A stretch of DNA of 64,000 nucleotides from Ampelomyces quisqualis. Lineage: Eukaryota > Ascomycota > Dothideomycetes > Pleosporales > Phaeosphaeriaceae. The stretch spans positions 1,798,001 through 1,862,000 of the forward strand of contig JAGTXZ010000008.1 in assembly GCA_018398575.1 (NCBI GenBank). The letters are read 5' to 3'. A model generated the notes under the pieces. That model was not told the origin of the DNA. It saw nothing but the letters and a program-made list of their open reading frames with translations, and made no database searches. Shown in pieces: positions 1-10,960 of the stretch (position 1 is its first letter; the number at the start of each line of letters is the position of its first letter). A program made the position numbers and the translations under genes.

Positions 1-284
1 TTCGCGGGTATGAGGCATCGCATCACAGCCTTGCCAATACAGACTATCCTGTGAGCGGCCGATGGTCGCGCCGAGACGAGCCAGCTCGCGTGCTACAGCC
101 GTTCGAAATGTCTTTGGGACCGCACTCTACCGAACGGAGCGTTGGACTGCGAGCTTTACAAGCTCCATCGGTCTTGGTAGTTCAGACCCCCACTAGTCCT
201 CGTAGCGTAGCACTTGCATCCAACCACACCTTCACACAATATAAACACGTAGTGCGCTGTTCAACGATCACAGACAACATCACA
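1..284. other. left edge, upstream region of acetyltransferase gene
   Basis: No gene is supported here. The reading frame of the acetyltransferase stays open upstream to position 51, but that extension has no family resemblance. The stretch just before position 285 (cacaatataaac, then cacaacatcacaatgg) looks like a TATA-like element and a typical fungal start context. Confidence 0.5.
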
Positions 285-1031
285 ATGGCAGCCACAACCA
301 AGAACACGCAGGAAATCGAGAAAGCCAAGAAGCTCAACCATGTGCCATGGTGCGAAGAATACGAGAAGATGATCTCGGGCATGCTCTACAACTCCTTGGA
401 CCCCTCCCTAAACGAAGGCCGCTTCAAAGCCCGCGCCTTTGCACACAAATTCAACACATGGTTCCCCGACGCATCGACCAATCCGTCCGAGGGATTCGAC
501 CTGCTCGCCACGCAACGCTTGAAAATGCTCAAAAGCATCATCGGCCACGTAGGCGACGACAACATCTTCATTGAACCACCCTTCAACATCGACTACGGCT
601 GCAACATATCGCTGGGAGAGCGCTTCTACGCGAATTTCAACTTGACGATTCTGGACTGCAGTCTGGTGACGATTGGGAATAGGTGCATGTTTGGACCCAA
701 CGTGAGCATTTTCGCGGCAACGCATGAGGCAGAGGTGCAGTCGAGACGGGACAATGTCGAATACGGAAGACCGGTGGTCATTGGGGATGATTGCTGGATC
801 GGCGGGAATGTCGTAAGTATTTGCTTCATGGTGCTTGAAGTGTCAGCTGAATCACGACAGGTTATTCTGCCGGGCGTGACAATAGGAAGAGGTTGCACGA
901 TTGGGGCAATGAGCGTGGTCAGCAGGGATATACCAGAGTTTTCGGTGGCAATGGGTCAGCCGGCGAAGGTTGTGAAAAAGGTTCAGGAAATACCACCCTT
1001 GGAGGAAGATGATGCTGGAGCAAAAAAGTAG
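285..1031 (+). CDS. hexapeptide-repeat sugar O-acetyltransferase (maltose/galactoside acetyltransferase family)
   Basis: Two exons (285-812, 861-1031) give about 232 residues. The family transfers acetyl from acetyl-CoA to a sugar hydroxyl. The N-terminal Mac-type domain (PWCEEYEKMISGMLYN, near residue 20) is followed by a left-handed beta-helix of hexapeptide repeats (IGNRCMFGPNVSIF, then ILPGVTIGRGCTIG). The His in FAATHEAE matches the catalytic His of the maltose/galactoside acetyltransferases. The 48-nt intron (813-860) is a multiple of three without a stop, so an unspliced reading would insert 16 residues into the conserved GGNV-VILPG strand; removing it restores the motif. I start at the ATG at 285 because similarity begins there. 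The acceptor sugar is unknown. It converges with the GMC oxidoreductase. No secretion signal is seen, so a cytosolic enzyme is likely. Confidence 0.85.
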   Translation: MAATTKNTQEIEKAKKLNHVPWCEEYEKMISGMLYNSLDPSLNEGRFKARAFAHKFNTWFPDASTNPSEGFDLLATQRLKMLKSIIGHVGDDNIFIEPPFNIDYGCNISLGERFYANFNLTILDCSLVTIGNRCMFGPNVSIFAATHEAEVQSRRDNVEYGRPVVIGDDCWIGGNVVSICFMVLEVSAESRQVILPGVTIGRGCTIGAMSVVSRDIPEFSVAMGQPAKVVKKVQEIPPLEEDDAGAKK

Positions 1032-1376
1032 GTTTACTCCTTGCGGGATGGATTGATAGAAGTTGAAAACACCACCGGGCATTGGTTCGAGATCGTCCTC
1101 AGGAGCTTTTATGTAAATTGAGAATCAATAAAACAATGCGGCAATCAGTTTGAGGTTCAACGGTCAGAGTAGTGATCTGCTGTGCATACAATAATGCTCG
1201 TCACAAGCATTTGAAAAGCAATGAGAAAACAAAATGTAGTAGCGGTAAGCTTACACGTCAGGACGATACTCTGTGCCGAGCAGATTAAAAAAAGGGAGCT
1301 TCACCAGTAGTTTGAAGTGCCGACGTTCCACCTTCATACACACGACACGCCCTGAGGACTTTTTCCAACGTGAGCC
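1032..1376. other. convergent intergenic region
   Basis: This holds the 3' ends of the acetyltransferase (+) and the GMC oxidoreductase (-). An AATAAA-like signal (aatcaataaaac) lies near 1125. I see nothing else. Confidence 0.5.
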
Positions 1377-3420
1377 TTAGTGACCGTTCACTCCGTTCAC
1401 CCCGTTCACCCCGTTCAGCTTCGCAGCCGGCTTTTCACGTATGATATCTGCTGCCTTCTCCGCAAGCGCATAAATCAGACTGACGATGTTACCCTGGACA
1501 GGCGTTGGGAAAATACTCGCGTCGACTACCCTGATGTTGCTCGTCCCATACACTTTCAGTTCATGATTGACTACCCCACCCTTCTCCCGAGGTAGCATCG
1601 CACATGTGCCAATAGGATGGTACTCTGTGACTGTGTTCCTGTGAGCAAATTCCTTGGCCTCCTCAAGTGTTGTTGGAAGCTTGCCAGCCGACTCTACGCC
1701 GACTAAGCCGCCATTCTCATCACGCCGGAACACAGACCTGAGAGGTTCAATGTCGGTGAAGGTAAGTAGGTGCAAAATCGAGCGAGCCATCATATCCACA
1801 TCAAGGGGGTGTTTGAAATAGGCTGGATCAATCGTAGGATGAACGCTGGGATCAGCAGAGTTTATGTGGACGTATCCACGGGACAGACTTCGCGTCGAGC
1901 AAGCGGCCAGGACGCTCCACATTCCTGGTTCCTCGCAAGGAAAGATCTTAGCTGGCGTATGTGCTTGATTTGTATCGGCACCAGTTGACAAGCATACAAA
2001 CTGAGTTACCGCCTCCCGTGGATCCAGAAGCTGCCTGGCAAGTAGTGCGTCGCGGCCCGCAGGATCTGCTTTAGGATTCTTCTGAGCAAAGTCGGCGATC
2101 AGAGCCTGGATGTGCTGTTCGGCGTCTGAAAAATGGGGATGGACCCTTTCAAGCGATGCAAAAGCTGTAGCGGTGGGTGCGGAGACAAAGGGCCCAGCTT
2201 TGTGCTCCACGTAAGCTTGCATGGCTTGTTGCATGAGCTCTGGACTGCGAAGTAGAGCTTCCGCAGTAGGATAATCGTCTTTGACGCCCTGAGAAATTGT
2301 GTCAGTGCGGCTTCTGGTGGACAAAGGAAGATCCTTACCAGAGTCATAACAGTGGCGGTGTGATCGTTCAGGTTCTCGCCAACTCCAGCATTGTCCACGA
2401 CAGGATCTACTCCAGCTTTCTGCAGAACAGTGGGAGAGCCAATACCCGATAGCTCTAAAATCTGGGGAGAATTCACCACACCTCCGCAAACGATGACCTC
2501 TTTCTTGACTTTGACTGTATAAGTAGTGTCGCCGGCAATGAACTGCACTCCCGTTGCTTTGGCGTTATCACCAGAGTTTTCCAACAGGATTTTTGAGACT
2601 AGTGCATTGGTCAGAAGCGAGAGGTTTGTCCTGTCCGCGTTGGGCTCGTAGTAGTCTCGAGCCGCGTAGCTCCTCCTCTTGTGCTTAGGATCAACCGTGT
2701 TCAGTTGGTTAAAACCACCGATAGCAGAACCATTTCTAGGGTCGTTGCATGGCTTGTAGCCCACATTGAGAATGGTCTTCGGCCACACGTCTTGTGTCCA
2801 GGCAACATCGTCCCCGGGTAGGCAGATCTGGAGATATGAGACCATGTTGTCAATGTGGAGTGCATTGACTCACCTGAATTGGACCAGAGGTACCACGTAA
2901 TGTCGCATCGAGGTACTTGTCGTTGACCTTCTCTGCAAAGACATCACCAGCAGGGTGATAAGTCTCAAACTTACGGTAATATGGTAACATATCGTCGAAA
3001 CCCCAGCCTTTGTTACCTAACTCAACCCAATTGTCCAAGTCCTGTCGTGAGGCCATACTGAACATGTTGAAGTTGACAGCAGAACTACCTCCAAGAACCT
3101 TGCCTCTGGCCCAACCGTGGGTTCGACCACCTGTGCCCTCCTGAGCAGATTTTAAGTCGAGTTGGGACTCTGTTGGACGCAATGAAACTTACTTGAGGTA
3201 CAGTCTTGAAATCCCAATCATATTGCGGTTTGCCCCAAAGTTGGGAGAACAGATTCGGCGCGTCGATCAAGACATCGTTCAGGCCATTTCCTCCTGCCTC
3301 CAGAATGCCTACCGTGATATTGGGGTCTTCTGTCAGGCGAGCGGCAATAACAAGACCAGCTGTTCCTCCGCCACAGACGACGTAATCGTACTCCTTGGAC
3401 GTGAAATCTTCGATAGACAT
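1377..3420 (-). CDS. GMC (glucose-methanol-choline) family FAD oxidoreductase
   Basis: Four exons on the minus strand (3420-3193, 3140-2874, 2827-2339, 2288-1377) give about 631 residues, the usual GMC size. The N-terminus has the ADP-binding fold (CGGGTAGLVIAARL, acidic end ILEAGG). GMC signature 1 follows (GWARGKVLGGSSAVNFNMF), then signature 2 (VNSPQILELSGIG). The C-terminal catalytic segment reads HPIGTCAM ... FPTPVQGN, a His/Asn pair as in choline-dehydrogenase-like members. The last residues are a short NGV tandem repeat (NGVNGVNGVNGH), a lineage-specific tail. No signal peptide is seen, so I expect an intracellular choline/alcohol dehydrogenase-like enzyme rather than a secreted aryl-alcohol oxidase. 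The substrate cannot be told from sequence. An in-frame GTG lies two codons before the ATG; I use the ATG at 3420. Confidence 0.9.
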
Positions 3421-4116
3421 GGCCACTAACCAGCCGAATTGGTAACAAAGGGTAGCGTATCGTACTTTGGTGTGTGGGTGTCAAACAAGAACAGGCCCGC
3501 GAGCGTGTCAATGAAGCTCAAGTGCCACGATGTGTAGCACACCTTGCCGCCCACCTTCTCCACTATTGCGCTATTTGTTGCAGCCACCCAATCAGCCAGC
3601 TAAAGTAACAGTTTCTTCGTCTGGAAGGTGCTCGGCACATTGTGGGGTGAAACCGATGGGGGGAGACGCTCGCATGGAGGCTGAGGACGCGATTGATGGT
3701 GCTTTCCTTGTAATAGAGCGAGGCTGATGCGCTCATCAAAGCGGGGTTGTGCCTCGGTCGACTTGAAATGCGGTATAGCGTATCCTAAAGGGGCATGGCG
3801 GGAAGAAACACAGTTCAAACACGTTTGAGCCACGTTTTCCCTCTCTCTGTTCCTTGTTTAGATGACATTAGGGAAGGTTGGAGTTGGCTTGAGGTTAGGG
3901 TTAGTTTACAGGCAAGAGATGTAGTCTAGAGTGTAGTTCAAAACTGGGTTTCCAAGTCGGCGGAGGTACTCGGTACATGTCCAGGTGCGGAGGTGTTCCC
4001 AAAGGGGCGATGACGGCATCCCGCAGGGCACGGACATTGCGACACCAAAGCTTTGTGAAAAGTTGCTTCACACGAACAAGCTTGGGGTGTAGGCCGCAGA
4101 CACGCGCGCACGCGGC
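3421..4116. other. divergent promoter region
   Basis: About 0.7 kb separates the divergent GMC oxidoreductase (-) and IPI3 (+). Open frames here lack any family resemblance. A two-unit ttagggttag at about 3895 is too short to mean a telomere tract. Confidence 0.5.
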
Positions 4117-5838
4117 ATGCTGACGGAACTCCTGGTAGCCGCCATTTCGGCGTCGACGAAGCCAAACACGGGCGTCACCAAGGACGCGGGCATCTTCGTC
4201 CACGAGCACCAGCCGCTGGCCGCCCAGCGACATGTCTTCAAGAAGAGTGCAGCGGCGCCACACGGCATGGCCGTGAGCCGCTCGCACGTGTTCGCGGCCC
4301 AGGCGGAGAAGGCCGTTGTGCACGTGTACAGCAGGGAAAAGGGCACCCAGGAAGCCATTGTGCCCTTCCCGGAACGCATACACAGCATCGCCCTGGCCGC
4401 AGAAGACACGGTCCTGCTGCTGGGCACCGAGAGCGGGCGTGTGCTGGCGTGGGAGGTCAGTCCAGCCCCGGCGATGCACACCCACCGCGCACCATGCAAC
4501 CAGAGCCCTGACGCCGCATAGATCTGCTCGGGACGCCTCGTCTCTACCTCGACGGCGCATCTCCAGCCAGTGACGTCCGTTGCCGTCGACCGCTCGTCCA
4601 ACTTCTTCCTGTCCGGCTCGTCCGACGCCATGGTCCACGTCTGGGCGCTGCCTGCCCTCCTCTCCTTCTCGCCCGACACGTCGCGCACGCCAGTCCACAC
4701 TCTCTCCACGCACCGCGGGCCAATCTCGTCGATTGCGTGCGGCCATAGCTCCCGCAGCGCGAACATGGCCGTGTCTGCGTCAGCGGACAAGTCGGTCATC
4801 GTGTGGGACTACCACAACGGCCAGGCCTTGAGGACCTACTTGCTTCCAGCGGCGCCCACCGCAATCACCCTGGACCCTGCCGATCGGGCTCTCCACGTTG
4901 CGTACGCGGACGGGAGCTTGCAGACAATCGACTTTTACGACGACGCGCAGAAGACTGCGTCTAGTGACCTGCTGCGCGACCCGTCGCTGTCTCACCGCCC
5001 CGTCCAACCGTCTCCGAAGACCAGGTTCGGCGCAGAGTCGCAGAAGCTGGGTGGAGCGCTTAGCCTGACGCTCAGCTGGGATGGCACCACGCTCGTCTCA
5101 GGCCATGCAAGCGGCAAGGTGGTGGCTTGGGATGTTGCAAAGGGCAACTACCTATCCACGCTGACCAACCTGCCGGGTCCAGTCTCCAACCTGCAATTTC
5201 TCCATCCTATAGGATTTCCCCATGCACCGGAACCCAAGTTCAAGGTGCACACAGTCGTCAAGCCGAAACAGGACTCGGGAGTAGCCGGTGCTGGAAGTGG
5301 CCTCATTCCGCCAGGCTACACACTCAACATGCAACTCACAGGTCGCCTACGTACTGGACGCGTGTCCGCTGCTGACAAGATGCCGACGACCAAGGACGCC
5401 TTTGAGGACGCCCTCACGCATCCTAGTTTCCCCGCCAGTATGTTGGAAGAGAGTCTTGCTGAGTTGGAGTCATGGACAGCACCATCCAGGAGCGGAGCCG
5501 CGTCAGCGTCAGACTCGATGGCACTGGACCTCGAGAGCCACGTCGATCCATCTGACTCACAACACACAGAATTGAGAGAGCTCAAGAAACAGCTTGCAAG
5601 TCTCCAGCGCATTCAAAAAGTCACATTCTCGCAACTGTCGGATCTACGCGCAGAGAATGAGTTTTTCAGAGGCAAGGAGATGGCAAAAGCAGAACGTGCA
5701 AGAACACGAGCCAAGAAGAGGTCAGGTATCACCAACGGCGTGGCGCCTCGTAAGGCCAATGAGGATGTGGATATGGATGGTGGCGACGTCAGTTCAAGCG
5801 CCTCGGACTCGGAGCTCGCTGGTGTTGCAAAAGCTTGA
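4117..5838 (+). CDS. ipi3: pre-rRNA processing / 60S assembly WD40 protein Ipi3
   Basis: Two exons (4117-4455, 4522-5838; 66-nt intron with a GTCAGT donor) encode about 551 residues. In yeast, Ipi3 (human WDR18) works with Rix1/Ipi1 and Rea1 in the nucleolus and nucleoplasm to process ITS2 and remodel pre-60S particles. The N-terminus (MLTELLVAAI, GIFVHEHQP, FAAQAEKAVVHVYSRE) is the characteristic fungal Ipi3 start. WD-type repeats follow: VTSVAVDRSSNFFLSGSSDAMVHVW near residue 130, then SIACG...SASADKSVIVWD. A heptad-rich coiled coil (ELKKQLASLQRIQK) and a basic stretch end the protein. The intron is placed between AWEV/ICSGRL so that the second blade stays intact. Regulation cannot be read from the sequence. 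Confidence 0.9.
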
Positions 5839-8800
5839 GCATCTGGACCGGTTGGATGAATAAAGGCGATTCTGCTATACCTTCCCGCGCCAGCCAAGAG
5901 AAGATTGAAACAATAGGAGAAGGGGCCGTGGCCTCGTGACGTTACGGATGCTGTAAGCCCAAAAGTTATTGATCTCCCGCGGTGCGACGTCCGTTGCACG
6001 TTCTTTGCGAGACGTATGAGCGCCAAGTCTGTGCACCACGAGTGAACGATACTACGAGACCTTGCCGACATGATGTACAAGCTCATATCACCAAGTGCTC
6101 CTGTCCCAAAGATACGGGCATTTCCGATCCTTCCACTTGCCGCCTTACCAATGACATGTTTCGTGCGCTCGGCACATTCGGCTGTTCGGCGACGGCGGTT
6201 CATAGATACCGTGGGCAGCCTTCTCCCCTCTGTACAACAGCGGACGAGGTCCACAGAGACGTCTACAATGCGCCCCGTTCATTATGTACCCTCGGAGGTC
6301 AACGTCAGCTGCACTTTCACACAGCGCGAGACTCCGGAGTCTTGCAGATCACACTGGCCTGAAGGTTCGTGCTGGTTGTATTACCCTGGGCGGGCTTGCG
6401 CGGCGCGATATTTGGTTCGTGCCTGCGGTGATTTTGCTCTCTTGTGGGCTGGAGAAACAAGGGCATGCAACGTCCTTTGATAGTGGCCAATGCCGTGACA
6501 CTGAGGTGGTGCAGACACTCGTTTCCTCATCAAGATTTAAATGGAAAACAGCGAGGACAAGAGCGCTTCTAAGGCTAGAGCGTTTGGGTCTGGCGGTGTG
6601 TCTGAGAGAAAAATAAAACACTTCAAACGTACATACGGTCCGCTTCGGGAGGTGTAAATCTTCCACGCCACTTGTGCGCGCGCCATCACGCGCTGCCCGC
6701 TTCGATCCTGCAAGCTTCCGTCCGCTGTGGGGCGACACTACAACTCACGCATGGCCCCGCACAGAAAAGACGGTGAAGAACAGCCAGAAGCCAAAAAACA
6801 AACAATCCCAGCCAAGAAATGTCATACTTTTTCGACTCGTCGTCGCCGCGACCCCATGTTCCACAGCAAATACTCACATGATAGTGAAATCACTCAATCG
6901 AATGTAAACATCTCCACATATACCATACCCACCCCTCAGTAACACCACTACCTTGCCCGCCTAATCCCCCATCACTGCGCTTCATCCCCACACATGCCCA
7001 CATCTCACCCTCTAAGCAACCGCTCCAACTTCCCTCCTTACACAGACACGCAAGGGCGCCACCCCCCTCCCCCCGCCGCGCATCAACCTACTATCCAGAC
7101 GCAACAACATGACGCAGAAACAGAAAATCCCTGTTCCTGCTCCTTGCCCCCCCCCCTCCCCATGACACGCACCATCAACGCACGCAGTCACGCAGTGTAC
7201 AAAAAATCCGTCTACCCATACCCACACCCCCACCCACACCCATACCCGTACATAACCCCCTCCCCCCTCCCAAGCAAGTGCGCGTCCAGACGTCCGTCGC
7301 CTCGAGGCAGAAAAACAATCTAAGTGGAAGAGGACATGTCGACGGGGGAAGAACAGGGGGATAAAACGACACCCCTCACCCCAGGGGTATTTTTTTGTTT
7401 GATTTTGATTTTGGTTGGTTGTTTTTTTCCCGCTTCGCCGTGCTGGAGAGCGAGATGGGTGGCTTGGCTTGGCTTGGCTTGGGGTTGTTTTTTGCTGATG
7501 GCGTTGGCGTTGGCGTTGGCGGGCGACTTACGACGGGATGGAATGAAATCGTATGGGGGAGGGGGGGGGGGTTATTTTTTTTTTGGCTGTTGGGGAGGAC
7601 TGGTTTGGGTCAATCTAGGTCGTGGTGAAACATGTTGATGATGAAGAGGATGTGGGTATCTGATATCCGAGTAAAGGAGTAGAGGGAGGAGTAGAGGGAG
7701 GAGTAGAGGGAGGAGTAGAGGGAGGAGCAGAGGGAGGAGTAGAGGGAGGAGTAGAGGGAGGAGTAGAGGGAGGAGTAGAGGGAGGAGTAGAGGGAGGAGT
7801 AGAGGGAGGAGTAGAGGGAGGAGTAGAGGGAGGAGTAGAGGGGGGTGCGATGGTGTATTACTGGATATATGAAAATTCCCAGGTGTGCAAGGGCTGACTG
7901 ACTAGGCTGTCGAAGGTGAACCGGACCTGTCAAAAGCAGTAGCAGCAATGAATAGCCAAAATAATCACAATCGAGAGACGAGACTCAAATTGTGTTTTGT
8001 ATTAGTTTTTGGGCAACTTGATCACCCTCTCTACTGATGAACCTTGTGGTGGCCTGTGCGCTCACTGATGCCACAGGGCCCCATGTCCCAAGCCCACGGG
8101 ATGCCGCAGTATGGCATGGTAAAGCTATACTACGGAATAGGCCAGCGTGTCGCAACATCCATGGGAAGCTCCGACATGGCAGTTGGTAGAAACCCGGGAT
8201 CCCTTCATGCCCATCCCTGGGTCTGGCAAGCCGTGCGCCTATCACAGGCTCAGGACGTGTCCAGGCATTTGCCGGGTGAACAAGCGTTGTGATGCAAGGT
8301 AGCTTGTAAGACAAGGTGCGCCCCCGGCCTATTTCGCCCCGAGGCACAAGGGGGGGACGCCAGTAGAGAAGGAGCAAGTTGCGCATACCGAATACTGTCG
8401 CGATAAATGACAAGAAGTTGTGATTAAATATATCCGGAATCTCGAGTACAGGGCAGAAGGCTGGCAGGTGTTGAATAAGGGAAAGATGGATCCAAAGCCA
8501 CGATAACGATACTCAACTCTAAAGTCGGTACCCTGAGGTTGATAGTCTTCGGTATTCGTGACGGTCGTTTCCTCGCTGCCTAGCTTCCCGGCACTCGAGG
8601 AAGCAAAGTAAAACAGTACCCCGCCAACAGGAAGAAAAGGTGTTTGTATCGATGCCGGGCTAAACAGAAGATGCAGCCAAATAACCAGAGAGCAGGCACA
8701 CAAAAGTACCGCCGCTTTTACGTATATAAGAATTCAGATGGAGAGTCCGAAAGGGATTAACAATGGTATCGGTCGTAATTCGTGTCGTTAGTACCAAAGG

Positions 8801-8934
8801 CCGTAGAGAGATGATAATGCAGGTAGCAAGAAAAGCACCGCAATGTCGAAGAACGCCGACGCTAATAGTCGCTAATATGTCGGAAGGAACCTCCAGGAGC
8901 GCCATGTAGATTTGTTGCTTGGTAGGAAAGAATG
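5839..8934. other. 3.1-kb gene-poor, low-complexity intergenic stretch
   Basis: No convincing gene lies between the 3' ends of IPI3 and the otubain gene. Open frames up to 136 codons overlap each other on both strands and carry no family motif. About 6920-7320 is pyrimidine-rich with C and CCCACA runs; 7390-7620 is T/G-rich. A 14-unit 12-bp minisatellite sits at 7675-7842. Part of the right end is probably the otubain 3' UTR. Confidence 0.6.
7675..7842. repeat. 12-bp tandem repeat, 14 units
   Basis: The unit aggagtagaggg repeats head to tail 14 times with one point variant (aggagcagaggg). The strand is purine-only apart from the T. Because 12 is a multiple of 3, the reverse strand is open and reads as a Tyr-Ser-Ser-Leu repeat, which I regard as an artefact. 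Confidence 0.95.
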
Positions 8935-10960
8935 TTACGATGAGTTCGACTTGTGCCGTCCTTTGTTGCCGGTCGCGTACTCCCCGTCCGGAGACCATTC
9001 TTCTGGTTGAAAGTCGGGATTCATGAAATGGGCGGTATTGAAATGGGAGCTAGAAGCTTTAGTTGATGTGTGTAGATAGGAACAGCGCGAGTCTTACTTG
9101 CGAAATATCGATGTCTGGAACGGCTGGACCTGCAGGGCAGAACCAAAGCCGGGTTCTAGCTCATACATTGACGGCCGAAACGGGCCTCCTCGCTCGACAA
9201 CGACAGGAGCTGCTCGATCGATGCTGACGGGAGGGGGTGGCGCAGGATGAATGGGCAAGGTCAACGGAGATTGGTCGAGGTGAATGCTGTGATGACTGGG
9301 TGCATTGTACTGACTCGCAAGGCTGGCGTGGCTCGGGATGATGAAGTCTAGCTGAGAGTTGCTGACCGGAGGAGCGGGTGTTGGCACAGACGGGTACGGC
9401 TGCACAGGCGTGACCTGAGATTGGGGGGCGGGGCTGGGACTGAAGTCGTACGAAAGCGATGCCCAGTTCTGTCCAAAGTTGGTTGAGGGGTACATGCCCG
9501 GGATCATGGTCATCACATCGGCCACATCCGACACCTTGGGAATGAAGTCGTCAGAGTAGTTGGCTAGGTTGACCTGCAGGGTTGGCTGCGCAGGGACAGG
9601 TTGTTGCTGTTGTATTGGCTGGGGAAGATCCTCGGCTTTGTAGAGGATGTCGTAGTGGCCACTACGGAGCATTAGTGAGCTGAGGACAGTGGGTGTTTGG
9701 CAGATCAACTCACGGCCTGTAAAGGAGCCTCAGCATGCGCGGGTTCGGCACAGGCATCTGATGGTGGTCCGTTGGCTCGGCGTAGAAGCTGCGGTTGATC
9801 TCTTCGCCTGGAGAACGGTCCAGATACCAAACCTCGAGACCGAAGCCAGCGGGCTTGATCAGGGCTTCCGCGAGGGCGGCGATGCCAATATTGTCGGCTT
9901 CACACTTGGAGGGCTCAATGTGGTTGCCGCAATACGCCTTGACATCGCCCATGGGGACGAAGTGCCTGAAGTCGTCGGCATGCGTCTGCACCCAGGCACT
10001 GGCAAGCAGCTGCGCGGGTTAGCCCATGTCGCGGCAACTGGGGGGTGCAAGGCTTCTTACTTTGACGTAGGTGATGATGGACATGGACTCGTTGAAGTCG
10101 TTGAAGGTCTGGAGCAGGATGTCAGGAGCAGCGCCGTCCATGGCCTGCACCGAGTCGGCGAGCTTGCGCATGAGCTCGAAGGCGCCGTCGGCAAAGTCGA
10201 TCCAGATGTCGCGCGAGTAGCCAATGTGGTCAAGCAGGTTGCCCATCGAGTTGAGCCGGGCCTCTTCCTCGCCAAACTTGTTGACGTCGCCGGCGCGCAG
10301 CAGCGCTTCAAAATACGTAAAGGCGATTGCTGGGGGGGGGGAGGGGATTGGTTAGTTCTGGCGAGCAGGCACGCACACAGGGAGCGAGGGGGACTCACCC
10401 CGCCAGCCGCAGTGGCCGTCGCCGCGACAGGTGCGAAAGAAGGCGTACTTGGCGGGCAGCGCGGCCGTCTTGACTCTGAAGACGGGGTCTGCATCGGCAT
10501 ACTGCGTCGTGATGGCGGCGCTGCTCTGGCGCTCGCCCACTAGCGGGCCCTGGAGACAGTCAGCGGTGGTCACGCGTCGGGGCGCAGGCAAACCCACCGC
10601 GGCCTCGGGCTCATACTCGCTCGACAGCTTCTGCAGGTGGGCCAGCTCGTCGTCCGAGGCCAGGTAGGGGTCGGCCATGGCGAGGCTGTGCGGGTGGTGG
10701 TGGTGGCGGTGGTGGTGGACCTGGGGGTGGTTGTTGTGGTGGGGATGTTGGTGGGGATGTTGGTGTGGAGGTTGCTGGTGGTGGTGGTGGTGGTGGTGGT
10801 CGTAGCCCGCGGCAACCAGGACCGGGGCGCCCATTGGTGGCGGCCGCGCAAACGGCAGCCCTGCGTGGGCCATGGCCTCGTAGTGGCTCTGTGCGGGAAC
10901 GCCATAGTGGCCTGCATGGGCCTGGGCGTGGAAGCCCGTTAACACCGTCGGCCTGCTCAT
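8935..10960 (-). CDS. otubain-type deubiquitinase (peptidase family C65)
   Basis: Six exons (10960-10598, 10549-10399, 10329-10061, 10009-9714, 9661-9098, 9049-8935) give about 585 residues. Otubains cleave (mainly Lys48) ubiquitin chains. The catalytic loop is RGDGHCGWRA (Asp and Cys of the triad), and the general-base His lies in RPGHYDILYK; the stretch YCGNHIEPSKCEADNIGI matches the ubiquitin-binding part of OTUB1. N-terminal to the domain is a His-rich segment (DHHHHHHHQQPP and HHHRHHHHPH). After it comes a Pro/Gln-rich tail. The open frame ends at 9094 in an apparent TAA, but that TAA lies inside a GTAAGA donor; splicing to 9049 adds a 37-residue tail with SHFNTAHFMNPDFQPEEW. Exon 1/2 junction removes an in-frame 48-nt intron. 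Start chosen at 10960; an upstream in-frame Met at 11290 is less likely. Confidence 0.9.

Noticed and set aside
51..284. N-terminal extension of the acetyltransferase
   Set aside because: No similarity to the family; the ATG at 285 has good context and matches the usual length.
3895..3904. Telomere-like ttagggttag
   Set aside because: Fewer than two full units; expected by chance.
7610..7948. 112-codon frame reading as a Tyr-Ser-Ser-Leu repeat
   Set aside because: It is the by-product of a 12-bp tandem repeat; flanks show no coding character.
9094..9096. Stop codon of the otubain gene
   Set aside because: The TAA lies in a splice donor, and the spliced tail is more convincing than termination here.
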